Shown here piece by piece: positions 10,196 to 22,720 of a DNA stretch of 64,000 bases. The notes beneath the pieces are model-generated. The model ran no database searches. It saw nothing but the letters and a program-made list of their open reading frames with translations, and was not told the origin of the DNA. The DNA comes from Gymnogyps californianus (lineage: Eukaryota > Chordata > Aves > Accipitriformes > Cathartidae): positions 101,568,877 to 101,632,876 of the forward strand of contig NC_059472.1 in NCBI RefSeq assembly GCF_018139145.2, written 5' to 3'. The stretch's first letter is position 1; the number at the start of each line of letters is the position of its first letter. The position numbers and the translations under genes are program-made.

Positions 10196-13100
10196 CTCAC
10201 TTCTCTCAGCTATGTCAGCTCACAAATGCTGCTGAACTGGACATGTTGAGACCATAACTCTGTTTACTTCCCTTTTTTTTTGTACATTTTCTGGTGAAAT
10301 GATTAATTCTTCTCTTTTAGGTAGGTTTTTGTACCACGGCAATCCCCCTGGTTTGCAAGTGCCATTAAGTAAAGCCTTCAGCAACATAGCTAACATCTGT
10401 CACAGGCTGTTTGTATCTCCATTGTCTCCCCAGGGACGGAGTGTTGTTTTGGTATGATTTTTGCAAACACATGTGCTGCCAGGTATTTGTGTTCGAGGAG
10501 GCAGACGAAGGTGAAAGTGCACCTTGCACTGCCAGCCGTGGCAGTGAGGTTATGATGGTCTCTGCTCTCCCGGGGAGTTTGTTGTGGGCAGGGCTGACTC
10601 AAGCCTTCATGGCAGCGTATGCAAAATCGCGTGTCGCTCTCCCAGGGTGGCATTGTCAGAGCTGGGGTGCTCCGGCTATGGGAAGGGAAGGTGAGGAGAG
10701 CAGAGCTGGGAAGCGGAGCCAAGGGAGGCCACAGAGGGCTGGCACATCTCCTCCTGCTGCTGCCAGGCAGGCAGGGAGCAACTGCTGCCGGTTTTGACCT
10801 CACCCTCCGGCAGCAACTTCATCTTCCCGCAGGTCTGGCACAGGCAGAGTGGGCAGCGTGGCCACGGTCACTTTGCTGCCAGTAGAAACCTGCCACCTTG
10901 GGCAATGGCCTGGTTTGCCTTTCTCCCAGCCACCCTGGCTCCAGCCTTTGCCTGGCCCCCAAGCAAACTGAGGCCAACCACTTCCAGCACATCAAGAGCA
11001 CTGGCATTGCCATCTCCCAGGTGGGATGCAGGGCTGCAGAGCCATGAACCTCAGCATCAGTCACAGCCTTTTAAGGCTTACAGACTCAGTCATGGAAGCT
11101 GGGGGATCCAGACCCTGGAGCCATTGGTCTCCAGGTAACTCCTCTGGCTTTTAGGTGGCAGAGTTTAGGAAACATATTTAGGTAGGGCTGGAAATGTGGA
11201 CTTTTTAGCACCTCAATGCAGCCCACCAAGTGTACTTCCTTGCAAGCCCACTGATGGTTCACCCAAAGTTTGGCCAAGCTTGTTCTCTTTTCATAGAACA
11301 TCTCAGGTTTAGTTATAGGGTGCTTTCTAATGAAATATAGCTTTATTTTTAAAATGTCCATCCATCTCTGTCTTGGCCTGACCACTTCTGTGGTGCTACC
11401 TCCTCCAGCCCTAAAGTTGGCTTTGCTAGCTTCTGGGTAAACTCGGAGCTATGAGACTGGGTGCCAGCTGGCCAGAAATGAGGTCTACAACGTAAATTCC
11501 CTCAGCACTGGACTAACAGATGGTCAGAGAGAGGAGGGCCCTCTGTTTGAGTGTTGCACTGCCAGCTGCCCTCAGGAGTGGCACCAGCTGTTGAGCATTC
11601 TCTTTCCCAGGCTGAGGAGGGGCATAGGCCACTTCTCGGGGCTCAGGTTGCGGCTCCTTGAGGGTGTCTGTTACTTCCTGATGAGATGAATGAAAGCACT
11701 GAATTCAGGGAATATAGGTGGGCTGTTTGTTGGTGGGTGGGAAGGAGCAGGTCTATGCCACTTGGAAAGCTCCCCAAATATGCAAGATCTTGTTGGCAAA
11801 GTAGAATTGACCCGTTGGTGGTTTGTCTAGGGTTCAGTTTGATTACATGCCATGGCCATCCAAGTCTGATGAAGTATTTTGTCAGTGTACAGCAATCTGG
11901 GGCAGGATTCGAGAGTTTCTTTAGAGATTAACAAGAAGCTTCTCTTGGCTTACTCTTTCACATTCACATTAATACTCTCCTTCCTGCCCTTCTGGTGTGA
12001 CTTCTGTCAGACCTTCAAGGTAAGCATGTTGGATGCCTGCAATGATGAGATACAAGGTAGGCAAAGCTGATCCTAAATTTTCCTTCTCGTTTTGTTTCTA
12101 TATAGGAACTGACGTCTTCCAAATGCCTGTAAGCAAGTTGAAAACAGCAATCTGCACAGGTCTAGCTTCTCCATAGTTCAAATAGATCGAATAAATCTGG
12201 GCAGACTGTTTTTGAACTGAAGCAGAGGTCTACAGTATTAATGCTGTGATACCACACAATTTTTCTTTCTGCTTGTTAGGAAAATGGTACACTGACATTT
12301 CTGCCACAGATAAATCTGCGCACGTGTTCTTCCTAATATGAATTACATCAAAGCTTGGTACAGAAAATATGCTCTCTCCATGACATGATTTGGAAAAAAA
12401 AAATGTTTTTGGAGGCAGAGCTTTTTTAATTAAAAAAAAAAGTCTGCACAGCAACATAGTCCATCGTTCCTCCCCCCATTGAACCCTCAAGCTGACACTT
12501 GAAAGATACAGCAGATGATAATGAGCCTGAACTTCATCCCACTCTAACCAGTAGTGAGCCTGATGCTGACTTATGTTGTATGTCAGGAATACTTCTGCAG
12601 ACCATCATTGCAGAGTAGTGGGCTCCTTTGAAGGCTGTGACTCTGGGGAGACACTGTGGTAAGGGCACTTTTATGTCAAAAACCAGTTATTATTCTTAGA
12701 GAAAGACAGTAGTTGATTTTCAAATAAGCTTAAATAAAGACATAGTTAATTTTTCACTTCTTCTTTCACCATAATAATTTGGAAAACATAAGTATAAGGT
12801 CCCAGTGATTCAGAAACTGGTAGCTCTGTTAGCATGGCAGAAATCTATACTACAGGCACTTGCTTCTCCTTTCCTCTTCATTCCTATCACCTCTGCCATT
12901 GGAATCAGATAGTCTCCAAATTGAAAACAGGTATCTGATCCAGAAGAGTGCATTTCCCATTAAATGCAATGAATCCTGATGCAACCTGATTGGATACAAA
13001 TGAACTGCAGAAAATGAAAGAAAAAGGCCAGTTTGCAATGTAGGTGCAGTCTCTTAATATGCCTAACTGAAGATCCAGGTGGCTGGGGAAAAAAGGCCAA

Positions 13101-13263
13101 TCAACTGCTATTACTGCAAGCGCTCGGCAAACCTAAATACCTTCCAGTCTCTCCATCATTAAGTGTTAGGAATCTGGATCAGAATCAGTTCTTTACTGGA
13201 ACTGTTGTTTTAATAAGGACTGATACCTGTTTAGAAGAGAATTGTTTTTTATTTCTTTTGAAG
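10196..13263. other. Unique DNA with a GC-rich patch at about 10540-11070
   Basis: The GC-rich patch carries open frames of 80 to 137 codons on both strands (10390-11138) that shadow each other and lack domains. AT-rich unique DNA follows. No repeat family is recognised and no exon is supported. Confidence 0.4.
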
Positions 13264-13400
13264 AACATTTCTGCCCTGTATTATGGGCTTGACCCAGTTA
13301 CCACTGATAGTGATAAAAGTCAGCTGTAGCTGTGCTGAAGACAAGAGGTATGCTTGTGCCCAAGAGAGGTAGATGGGAGTTGAATCAGGCCCCATGCGTG
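13264..13400. repeat. Possible old palindromic amniote repeat
   Basis: The block opens with a GGGCTTGACCCAGTTACC word and closes with GGGAGTTGAATCAGGCCCC, which roughly resemble each other's reverse complement. Words of the type 'gggcctgat..' and '..atcaggccc' are typical of an abundant old inverted-repeat family in turtle and bird DNA. The match is short and worn, so this is tentative. Confidence 0.3.
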
Positions 13401-13429
13401 TGAAAACAGGCCACAGAAAATCTATTGCT

Positions 13430-13880
13430 TTAATTGCCTCCTATAAGATTGACGTGGTCTAATTTGCTTATGGTTAAACACCATCATTTATGATGAACAA
13501 GATGATTACCTTGAGCATTCAGCACCAATTACTAAGCCCTCCCTCCCTCCCTCCCCAATATTATTTTACTTAATTCTATTCATAACAACAGCAACAATCT
13601 CCATCCCTCAGAACTGCCCTTTGCTTGAAAAAAATAATTATTAGCTAAACTAATTCCTGGGCAAACCTCTATATTTCTTCCCACATATACATTCTAGGTG
13701 CAGCACTAAACCTCTGGCCATCACAGCAATTTACTGTTTTTAATGGTTGGAATATTTCACCTCCCTGTTAAATATCCCTTTGCCCTTTGTTAAGTTTGTT
13801 GCTTATTAAATTGCATGTCTAGCTTTGGAGCTTATGTTGCTGCACCCCTGCTGCTTTAGCTCCTTATCTCCATAGGATTT
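13430..13880. promoter_or_regulatory. Candidate conserved non-coding block
   Basis: Long repeat-free stretch with cores such as TAATTATTAGC and CACCAATTACTAAG, interrupted by a (CCCT)n run at 13537-13556. It looks like developmental regulatory DNA by texture, but conservation cannot be shown from one sequence. Confidence 0.22.
13537..13556. repeat. (CCCT)n microsatellite
   Basis: About five CCCT units ending in CCCC. Confidence 0.9.
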
Positions 13881-13961
13881 GCTGTAGCACACACAGCCAG
13901 TGGATGAATTTGCACATATTTGCAGTGTGGAGACTTGACTTTTACTGCTTGCATGTAAATG

Positions 13962-13989
13962 AAAAAAGAAAAAAAAGAAGAAGAAGAAG
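13962..13989. repeat. A-rich to (GAA)n microsatellite
   Basis: Adenine-rich run grading into five GAA/AAG units. Confidence 0.9.
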
Positions 13990-14114
13990 TCATTTCCTTT
14001 TCGTGATCAGCAATTCATCATCACTAAAGCACTGGGAGGAAAATAGTTATCAACTTCCCATTTTAGGTTATAACTTCAAAGCAAACCTTTGATTTGAATG
14101 CCAAACTCTGAATG

Positions 14115-14185
14115 CTGGGGAAAGGGGCGGGGGGGGGGGGAATGGGAGGAGGGAGAGGAGGAAAGGAAGTAGGAGGGACTGGACC
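14115..14185. repeat. G-rich purine tract with G12 run
   Basis: Contains a 12-G run (14129-14140) followed by GGGAGG/GGAGG words. The G clusters could fold as a G-quadruplex on the plus strand. Confidence 0.85.
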
Positions 14186-14455
14186 GTCACCTTGTGGTGG
14201 TGACAGCACCCACCATCACACAGAGAAAAACAGCTTGTTAAGGTACCAGAACAGCCACTGGTTTCTCACTTGCCTTGTTTATGCTCATTCAGGGATTAAG
14301 GGAGCCACTGCAGGAGCCCACATTCAAATCCATCCTTACAGTCAAAACTTACTCTGATCCTTGTGGAAATGATCTGCCTTTAGGGTATGAAATACTAATC
14401 TAATAAGTAAATGAAAAAGCCTACATTTTCATAGACTTCTGCAAGACTGACTGTG

Positions 14456-14680
14456 TTGTAACGTCTTGCTTGCATTTTTTCACTTGGAGCACTTAAATTC
14501 AGCATCCATTCATGGAGGTACATGCTTCTGACGAATTTCAATTAAAATCGTAGATAGTCTGTGTCGTAAAAAGCCCATTTTATCGCTACAGGTTTTTACA
14601 GTAAGGTAGAGAATTTAATTCCCTGCAGAGCTTGTTTAAAGGCTTTAAGTGCCTGCCTGAGCCCAGATCCCTCTTTCAGG
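14456..14680. promoter_or_regulatory. Candidate enhancer with posterior-HOX/CDX-type sites
   Basis: Within 60 bases this block carries CAATTAAA, GTCGTAAAA (a known posterior HOX/CDX-type core) and TTTTATCG, with CpGs retained inside the motifs. The motifs are visible directly; enhancer function is inferred. There is no nearby gene in the window to assign it to. Confidence 0.25.
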
Positions 14681-14725
14681 AACCTGTTTTTCTGCTTGTA
14701 ATAAAGCAGCGCCTCTTGAGCTCCT

Positions 14726-14770
14726 TCTCTTCCTCCTTCTCTGCTTCTCTCATTCTCTCTCCCTCTTTTT
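14726..14770. repeat. Pyrimidine-rich tract
   Basis: CT-rich stretch (CTTCTCTTCCTCCTTCTC and similar) ending in T-rich DNA. The run is long enough for a weak splice-acceptor resemblance, but no exon follows. Confidence 0.75.
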
Positions 14771-15623
14771 AAAATTTTATTATTCCATAGCCAGCATACT
14801 CAAGGCTGTTTACAGAACGGATACCTCGGTACATTAGTACTGCATTGATTATGGTTGGAAATAATCGCAGGAAGCCACACGTAATCCCCACCCCTTGTCC
14901 TTTCTGCTGTGTAAGCACATTCTTTTTGGCCGAATGAAAGGAGGATGTTCTGTATACAAGCTATTTCCAAGCCTTGAAAATGTTCCGTATAGGTGCCTTT
15001 GAGGACTTTCTTTGGCCTATTTTTGTGTCAGTCTCCTGAAACTATCATATATCAAAAGCCATGTTATTCCTTCATTCAAGTTCATTGTACTACCGAAAAT
15101 ACTGCTTAATCCATTTCCTCTGATGGGGGGAAGTGGGCTGTTGATTTTTGAAATGTGCACGCTATTCTCACGCATTAGGTTATTCAGTAAAAATTCCTAT
15201 TAAAAGACCATTAATATATATGAACTGGAAACACCTTTGCAGAAGTCTCCTAGGGTTTTAAAGAGAGCACGGAGAGCCTGACTCCAAATAACATTTTTTC
15301 ATTCGTTTCCGTCAGAGCACAGCTCAGCGCCAGATTACATCTTACCTCAGTGTTTATTTCTACAGTAAGTAGATATGCCTAATAAGACATTGGCAAGATT
15401 TAGACTTTAAAACACAGCCCGTTCCAAACCCTAGGCTGCCTGTTTAGGACCTTCACTCATTTCTGTACAATCCCATCTTTAGTGGACCAGCACCTAATCC
15501 TCTCCTTTCTCAGCAGAATATTCCTTTTTGCAGGAGGGTGTAAGGGGTAATTAAGGGGCCCGCCGCCGGTTGTATTGTTGGCAGTCCTTTATTTGCAGCC
15601 TGCTGCTGCTGCGCTCAGCAGAA

Positions 15624-15655
15624 GGAGGGATGCTCTGCCGGAGGGATGCTCTGCC
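15624..15655. repeat. Perfect 16-bp tandem duplication
   Basis: GGAGGGATGCTCTGCC occurs twice head to tail with no mismatch, so it is probably a recent duplication. It lies in a GC-rich patch (15550-15780) that supports a 123-codon minus-strand open frame I do not call. Confidence 0.9.
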
Positions 15656-15909
15656 CCAGCGATGATCTGGGACTGAGACTCGACCCCTTCCACCTGCCAC
15701 AGAAAGGCAAGAGTTCCCCCCTGCACTCTGAGTGCAGACTGTGTCCCCTGGAGAGGGTGTCTCCTGCTCCTCCCAAAGCCATGCTGTAATTTTAATCAGG
15801 TAGCTCTGTCCATTTAAGGGCAACAACAAGTCATAGCTGGCATAAACAGAGCCTAGAAGTATGTATCTGCCATTCTCAAACAGGAAAAAAGGAAAGAAGA
15901 ATTGCTGTT

Positions 15910-16110
15910 TTGCTAGAGCCATTTGAAATTAGTGGGGTCATTAAAAGCTTTTATTCAAATAAATAAATTCATAAAATTGCCTAGAACTCAATAGCACAGG
16001 ATGTCTAATCAATAGTAATTCATTTTCAGAATTGCCGTCTGTTACACAAGCCAGGAATTGCAAGAGGTAAATCACGACAAACACTGCACACACAGACAGG
16101 ATCCATTATA
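15910..16110. promoter_or_regulatory. Candidate conserved non-coding element
   Basis: Repeat-free block dense in TCATTAAA, TTTATT, CATAAA and TAATCAATAGTAATTC words, then TAAATCACGACAAAC with a retained CpG. The texture resembles homeobox-bound enhancers; there is no alignment evidence. Confidence 0.22.
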
Positions 16111-16179
16111 TCACAGCAGGGGTCACACTGGAATCACTTCATCTGTTTTTAAGGTTTGAAAGCCCAGGATGCAGCGGAT

Positions 16180-16490
16180 TTTCAAACAGGCCCATCTGTG
16201 TGATATTTCTGGCCGCAGATCTCTGGTTTCCCCACCGATGGTGGTAACTAAATCTCTGTGATGTACTCCATGCCACGGGATGGATTATTTGCATTAAGAG
16301 TAATCTTCTGGAGACTCTGCAGGTGTCTGTAGCCAGCAGAATGAATTGCAGGGCTGCGCTTCAGCAACTTTGCTTCTGAACATGATTTCAGCTTGAAAAT
16401 GATTAAAATGGGTAGCTGAACTTTTGGAGCTGTAGCCTCTGCCCTGTGCTATAATTATGGCCTAATTTCATACGCAAAAGGGGCAAAGCT
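16180..16490. promoter_or_regulatory. Candidate conserved non-coding element
   Basis: Unique sequence including a TTATTTGCATTAAGAGTAAT word (octamer-like ATTTGCAT plus homeodomain core) and ATAATTATGGCCTAATTTC. Called on motif content only. Confidence 0.2.
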
Positions 16491-19400
16491 GGAGCAGAGC
16501 CACTGTTTCTCCAGTTTTTTGCTGAGCTTTCTGAATAACAAAAACAAAAATGAAAAATAAAAAGCCAAACCCACCCCCTTGCAGGCTTGCTACTGCCTGC
16601 TACTCACCTAAGTGGAATTCTCTGACAGTAAACTCCAATTCATTTAAAGTTCTGGTTTTAATTCTGTCTGTAGATGATTGTGAGAAATTCACTTTTATAG
16701 TTTGGAGGCATTCCACCTGGAAAAAACTAGCTCTGGAAAATGATATTTCCATCTGTTAAAAAATGGGAGGGAGTGGAGGGGGCAGGGCAGGGAATAAATG
16801 ATGGTCTATGTAGATTAGGGCCAACATTTTCAAAAACAGGAACTAAAGTTAGCCTTGTGTATTCATACTCAGACACAAATAAATATATATTGCTTTGGGA
16901 AATTGTGCTAAGCCTCTGCTAGCTCTGTCTTGTTAGTTTTTTTAACCTGACCTCATCATTTCGGGCCACAGTCAGCTGCCCAAATGTGGATGAGAGAGAA
17001 GCTCGTGCTCATCCTTCTTTGTGACAGTATTGACCCATGTCCCAGGGAGCAGGGTCCTTGTTTCTCTCTTCCTGCGGAGGAGTGAAGTGCCAGTCCAGGC
17101 TAGAGCCCGTGGATCTGTTCATGGATAAAGGTTAAATACTCTAGCCTGCCATGATGTTGAACTTCTGTCTGGCTACATTTCCTTTAACAGCAGCTTCCAC
17201 GGGAAAATTACAAACCCACAAATTTCTGCTTAGTGTTTTAATCGCCTTCAATACATTGCTGGGAGCTACAGTGAGTTTTGTAATTGGCATATGTAGCTGG
17301 TACTGAAAGACCAAAGTAACAGCAAGTCCAATTCAGGCAAGACCACTTAGCACAAAATTACATTCTGCTAATCCTACTGAAACAACCATGTCCAAAACGT
17401 CAAGGGACATGGCTGTGCTTTCAAACCCTCGTGAACAGAGCACAATTTATTTTAAAAAGTTATTTGGCTGCAGCTTCCCCTTGTTTCTTTGTTTATTTCT
17501 TGTCTAAGAAAGGCATAAAGTACAATCAATGCTGAGTATTTGCTCCCTTTAAATGTGGGATTTCTGGGGGCTGATGTGAAGACTCTTGCCTTCCTTTCAT
17601 CCCCACGCACAGTGGCAGATGAGACAACTGCTTGCACCTCCTTGAAATATTTTTCTATCTCTTTAAGGCAGGCCTGCATTTGCTGTGGCCTCTTTTTCCT
17701 TTCTGGACTGATGTGTAATTATCCTTTGCACAGTTTCTTTTGCTATTGTTTTCCTGTGTTTTATATCATGTTGTATTTACTAGCTCATGCTTTTCAGCTC
17801 TAAAGTATCACTAGACAAAAATACCTGCATCTATCTAAGCCCATCTCTAATTTTCCCTGGGTAAATAGCTTCATGGAGGACAGCAGGGCAGCACAGATGA
17901 GATATGTTCTCACTGAAGTGTGCACAGATCATGATATCACCTGGGCTGTAACTTTTGAAGAGATGGACTCATGCACTGTAGCATCTTCTCCAGCAAAACT
18001 TCTAGTAAACTAACTTTCCTGAGCAAGGATTGAACTTAATGCATCTAAAACATACTGCAAATAATTCAGCTTTGCACTGGTGTAGAGGAAGTGCAACCAC
18101 ACTCCATAAACACTCATCAGATCAGACTCACAACATGTAGATATGCAGGCACGTTAATGTCCCTGCCTATGCCTGCCTGTTCAGGAAAGCTGCTCTCATT
18201 CAGGAAGGACGCTTAAAACTCCTCTCAAATTTAAACATGCTTTCTCATGTCTGGCTCTTACAGATGTGGAAACTAACACACAAGAAGAAATCCTGACCCA
18301 CAGAAGCTCTTTTCATACACCACTTCTAGCTTGAAGGACAATTAATACAGCCTAATTTATGAGCCTGGGTTTGTAATAACCTTGTGCTGTTGAGCCAAGA
18401 GAATTAGTCCTATCCAGGCATCCTCTGGATTTGCATGAAGCATATGTTCTGCAATTTGGTGGTTTTGCTGCTGTTTGCTTTTAGCTGTACCCATTTGGCA
18501 TGATCTAACAGTTTGACATTTTCTCCTAACACCAGATTTCACAAAGAACTTGCAAGCGCTTCCTGACCAACTGAGACCTGAAACTCCGGCACAGCAGTTT
18601 CCCACTGCAGGAAAGGATTTTCCCATGGGACCTGCTTCAGCAAGGCCTGGGCTGAAGCATGTGTTGGTCTGTGAAATGGGCGATCTGCTCCTGTAGTCTA
18701 ATAAGTTCCTTCTCTCAAGGGTTAGGGCTGCTATAGTGCCCTGCCAGACCAAGGTGTTACGGCTTAAAGTGTTCTTCCTCACTTTGGAGCTGTAAGGGGA
18801 TGGAAAAGAAACAGATTTAACAAGACAGTGGTCACAAATGTACACAGCAATCAGAGGAGAATGTGTGTGATCAAGGAGAAAGGAAGAAGGGATGAAGAAA
18901 AAGTAAAGGAGAAGAAAAGAAGGAGAAAAGGAACAAGAGAGACAGGCATAGGTACTACAAATACTGAAGCTCAGCTTGCTTGCACTTGCAAAAGGACATT
19001 AGGCAGAACAATGTCCCCTCAGTCCAAGTTCCTGAAGAAAGAGTGTTCTCTGTCAGTCCTCCCTTAAAACTGTATGCAATGATGAGGACCTAACAACAGG
19101 CAAGCTGTTACTTTACTCCATTGATTGGGTCTAATATCCTTCTGGTTCAATCTTGTTACGATTTGCATTGGTTTTGCCCTAGTTTTTTTCTGCAATATGA
19201 TCTCTAAAGACACCTCACAAAATAGTTGTGGCTTTAAGTTTTTGCATCATCAGAGCATCATTAGCTGTTCCCCAGAGATTTAGGTAGAAATCTTTTTTCT
19301 CTCACTTCCCCTGCAGTGGCATTGTTCTGAGACTTGCAGCAGATGCCAAACAGGCTATCCCACAGACAAAATGTGTGAAATGGTTTCACTGGTCTAACCT

Positions 19401-21439
19401 CGCACTGTAATAAAAGAATGAGGAGGGGATAGAGTCAAATAATACAGTACTGATGAAATCACTGTAGACAGACAGGGTAAATAAACCAAACCATTGTCTT
19501 TATTTCTACTGTAGCTGGACTAACGCCCTGGACATAAATACCTCTACACCTGAACAAGATATGAGTAGCCATATGAACTTTGCAGTCCAGCTACTTCTTA
19601 TTATAAAGGCTGCATTTGCTGGAGTGCCATAAATACAAAGCTAGCTGTGTTTTGAGCACTAGCCTATGAATACCAAGTGGTCTCAGATATTTAGTGACTT
19701 AAGTAGCTGATTGCTAGAGGAAGACAGGGTATTTTCCATTTAAAGAGAGGGAATGAATGAAACGGAGAGCTAGCAGTGCACAGAACAGCCAGTTCAGTAA
19801 TCTGAGGTGGAAGAGGACCTTGAGGTACGAAGTAAACCTCAACCTGGAAAGCTTTCAGAGAACCACTGTCTGTTACTTTGGAAGCAGCAGGGCATTTTTG
19901 ATGATAATAAAGGCTGGACATACACTGCAACAGAGCCATTGCCACATTGCTACAACATCCAGCACTAATGTAGCCACATTTTACTGGATCCCGAAATTAT
20001 TGTCAAATTTTTCACTGCACTTGTGATTGGGTCATGACGATGAAAACATTTCTTCATGTGAGGGGTCATTATGGCTGGCATAAAATCAAATATTTAGTTA
20101 TCTGCCTTCCATTATATACTGAAACATATGATATTTATGATGTAATGAAATATTCAGGCTTAATGCTGAGACACTTATATCTTAGCCTCAAAATTCAGCA
20201 AGCTCCTGAAAATGTACTTTGCATACACAAGATGTATATTTCATACAAAAAGATGCACACTGAAATATTAATAACATTTCCCTGAACTCTCTACATTGTG
20301 TTCTTCAGAATATGACATATTTAAATGCACAATTACATTGTGAGCTTTACCAGCTTCCACCAAAATGCGTTATATCACTCAGCCTACTCTGGCCATCAAT
20401 GGTCTGTCATTCTCATTTCAGCCCATCCCAGGTATTCTGCACCTTCCCCAGTCACCCAAACACATATCCAAGAAAAAGCTCTGAGAAACAAGGTTCATCC
20501 TGTGCCTGTCTCTGAAAGCTACTTTTCCCACCATACATGAACAAATCTTGCCAAAAGTGCTTTTTCTTCTGACAATAATGCTTGCTGTTCGAGTTTCCTG
20601 ACAAGCAATGAAGATTTTCCTTTTCTCCTCCATTCAGTTCACTAAAAAACCCCATTGTATTAGTTAACAATGAAAGCATATCGAACTCAGATAAAATGTT
20701 TAAATAGCTCTTAGCCACCACATTATGGCTAAATGACAATAATCCTCTTCCTAATTTATGCAAAAAACACTTAGTTATCTCACTGAATGAAAAGAGAAGT
20801 GGGTCTTTTTTATGTAAAAACACCATAATACGAAGTCCTTGTTTAAGCGAGAAAAGAGACAGCTCCTGTATATCTAAAAATCATTATAAATTTAAGTCAT
20901 TTTTATGGGGGAAAGATAGAAAAATGATGTAGGAACTCTAGAATTCTATCATATATTATCTGAACATATATATTCCATTTGAATTATTTCTTTGGCAATG
21001 AACTAGGTCTCTGTGAGTTGATGCCATGATAGGTTTTCAATGAGTGTTTGTTTTTCAGGGAAGTTCCTTTTTTTTTTTTCTGCAATTGCTGTCATTACAT
21101 TGCTAATGCAGGAGTTGTTATTAAATCACTTTGAGAAATGGATTTACTCTCTTTCCAAAACAATTTGGGACACTGTTTCAACATCAGTAAAATGTACTCA
21201 CTTCAGTCATTTCTCATTATATTAGTTGACTCATGGACAATTACAGTTTTGTCCCGGTGTTTCCTGATTTGCCCACAAGATGTTTGACCAAGATGTTCAG
21301 AAGTGGTTATTGACCCTAGCTACTCATCAGGAGGCAATTTAGTAGGATCTGATTTGGACACAATCTAACCACCAGTCCTCTTTGTAACTTAGTTTAGTTG
21401 TCTAATTACCCCAGTTATTTTTAAAACTGCTGACCTTCC
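16491..21439. other. Unique AT-rich DNA, no gene recognised
   Basis: Almost 5 kb without a recognisable transposon. Open frames reach 162 codons (18357-18845, minus) but carry no domain, and overlapping frames exist on the other strand. A purine-rich tract lies at 18873-18945. Confidence 0.4.
18873..18945. repeat. Polypurine (GA-rich) tract
   Basis: About 70 bases with very few pyrimidines, made of AAGGAGAA, GAAGAA and similar words. The Lys/Arg/Glu-rich 79-codon frame across it follows from composition. Confidence 0.8.
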
Positions 21440-21640
21440 GGTATTATTATTTCTTTAGTTTCATCTGCTTGGCTCCGTTTATAGAATGAAGCAAAAAGCC
21501 CCGTCTTTATCTTCAGCATCTAAAATCTATGAAACTCTTTCAGAGGCGAAGGAAATGTCTTGGTAATCTGTTTGTGCAACAGTAACAAATAATTACCTCC
21601 AACTTGTTCTTATTTACAGTAATTTTTAATTCTTAAAGTA
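21440..21640. promoter_or_regulatory. Candidate conserved non-coding element
   Basis: Repeat-free block with retained CpGs (TTCCGG, CTCCGTTTATAG, CCCCGTC, GAGGCG) in otherwise CpG-poor DNA and AATAATTACC cores. CpG retention is suggestive of constraint, but it is not proof. Confidence 0.22.
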
Positions 21641-22129
21641 TTACCAACAGGCTGAGATGAAAAACAGCAATACTCTGAAAAGTTGTCAAGTAACCTGCAA
21701 TGTCTCTCAGCACAAGAGACAAAGAGGAAGACAGATTTGGAATGACAATTGACTGCTGAGTGTTACCACTCCGCCATATACAAGCTTCATTACACAGTAA
21801 AGGAAGCCAGCTATATTGCATTGTATTACTTGTATATTGAACTATTTTGACAAAGACATTTCATAATCGGGTACACAGTGGCTTGCAGAATACCATACAC
21901 CAAATATGTGGTGGCTGTATAAATATTTCAGTATGTTCTGCTGCTTTTTATGTGAAGTGCACATTTTCATTAGGTAACATACTTTTTTTTTTTTCCAACG
22001 TACAATGTATCAGTTTTGCCTCATGATTCTTCCACTGTAGCAGTTTCCAGATTTTATTATATCATGTATATGTTTCAGTACACAGTGTAAGAGCTTACTA
22101 AATATTGAGATTCTTATGGAAACCAGATG

Positions 22130-22720
22130 TATTTTCTGATGGCTTTGTATGGCTGTATATCAGATCTTGATCTGTGGGCCTGAGATGAAGTGTCAAGGTC
22201 AGGCATGATACTAATTACATGCCCTGAAGTTACGCCCTGCTAAAAAAGAATAAGCCTTGATCAGCTGAATGCTTTTTATCAGTTCCCCAAGACTCCTAAC
22301 ATTTTCATGCATCTACCATCTTTGAAAAGATCAAGTGTGTTGATGACATCCATTAAAACTCAGACTTGGTCACCTGTTAAAGAAATCCCTCTCAGATAGA
22401 GCCCATTCAGGGCTGTAAAACAGAAGCTGCTACACTTTTTTATTCTTTTTAATAGGCCAATACACAAGTAATAGATTCTACCCATTGGTAATTTTCAGAC
22501 TCACTGTATATCTATTTGCATGTGCTATTTACAGGGCCTCCAACATGGCAGCATGTTTGCAACTCACCGCTTTAAACAGGACTATCCTCATACCACTGCA
22601 CCCGTACAGGCAGTAACTGTTATCACAGAGAGAGCTGATGACGTGCCTGTAGCACTGATGGATTGGAGCGGGGGTTAATCTTTGGAGTTTTTACAGCTCA
22701 CCATTGGGATATTTACCTTC
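22130..22720. promoter_or_regulatory. Candidate conserved non-coding block
   Basis: Long non-repetitive block with varied composition and motif-like words (CTAATTACATGCCC, TATTTGCATGTGC, GGTTAATCTTTG). Enhancer status is inference. The upstream and downstream edges are arbitrary. Confidence 0.18.

Noticed and set aside
18258..18290. CTTACAGATGTGGAAACTAACACAC as a MIR remnant
   Set aside because: About 25 bases of similarity only, with no supporting downstream segment.
18357..18845. 162-codon minus-strand open frame
   Set aside because: No domain, no splice signals at the edges, composition like the flanks.
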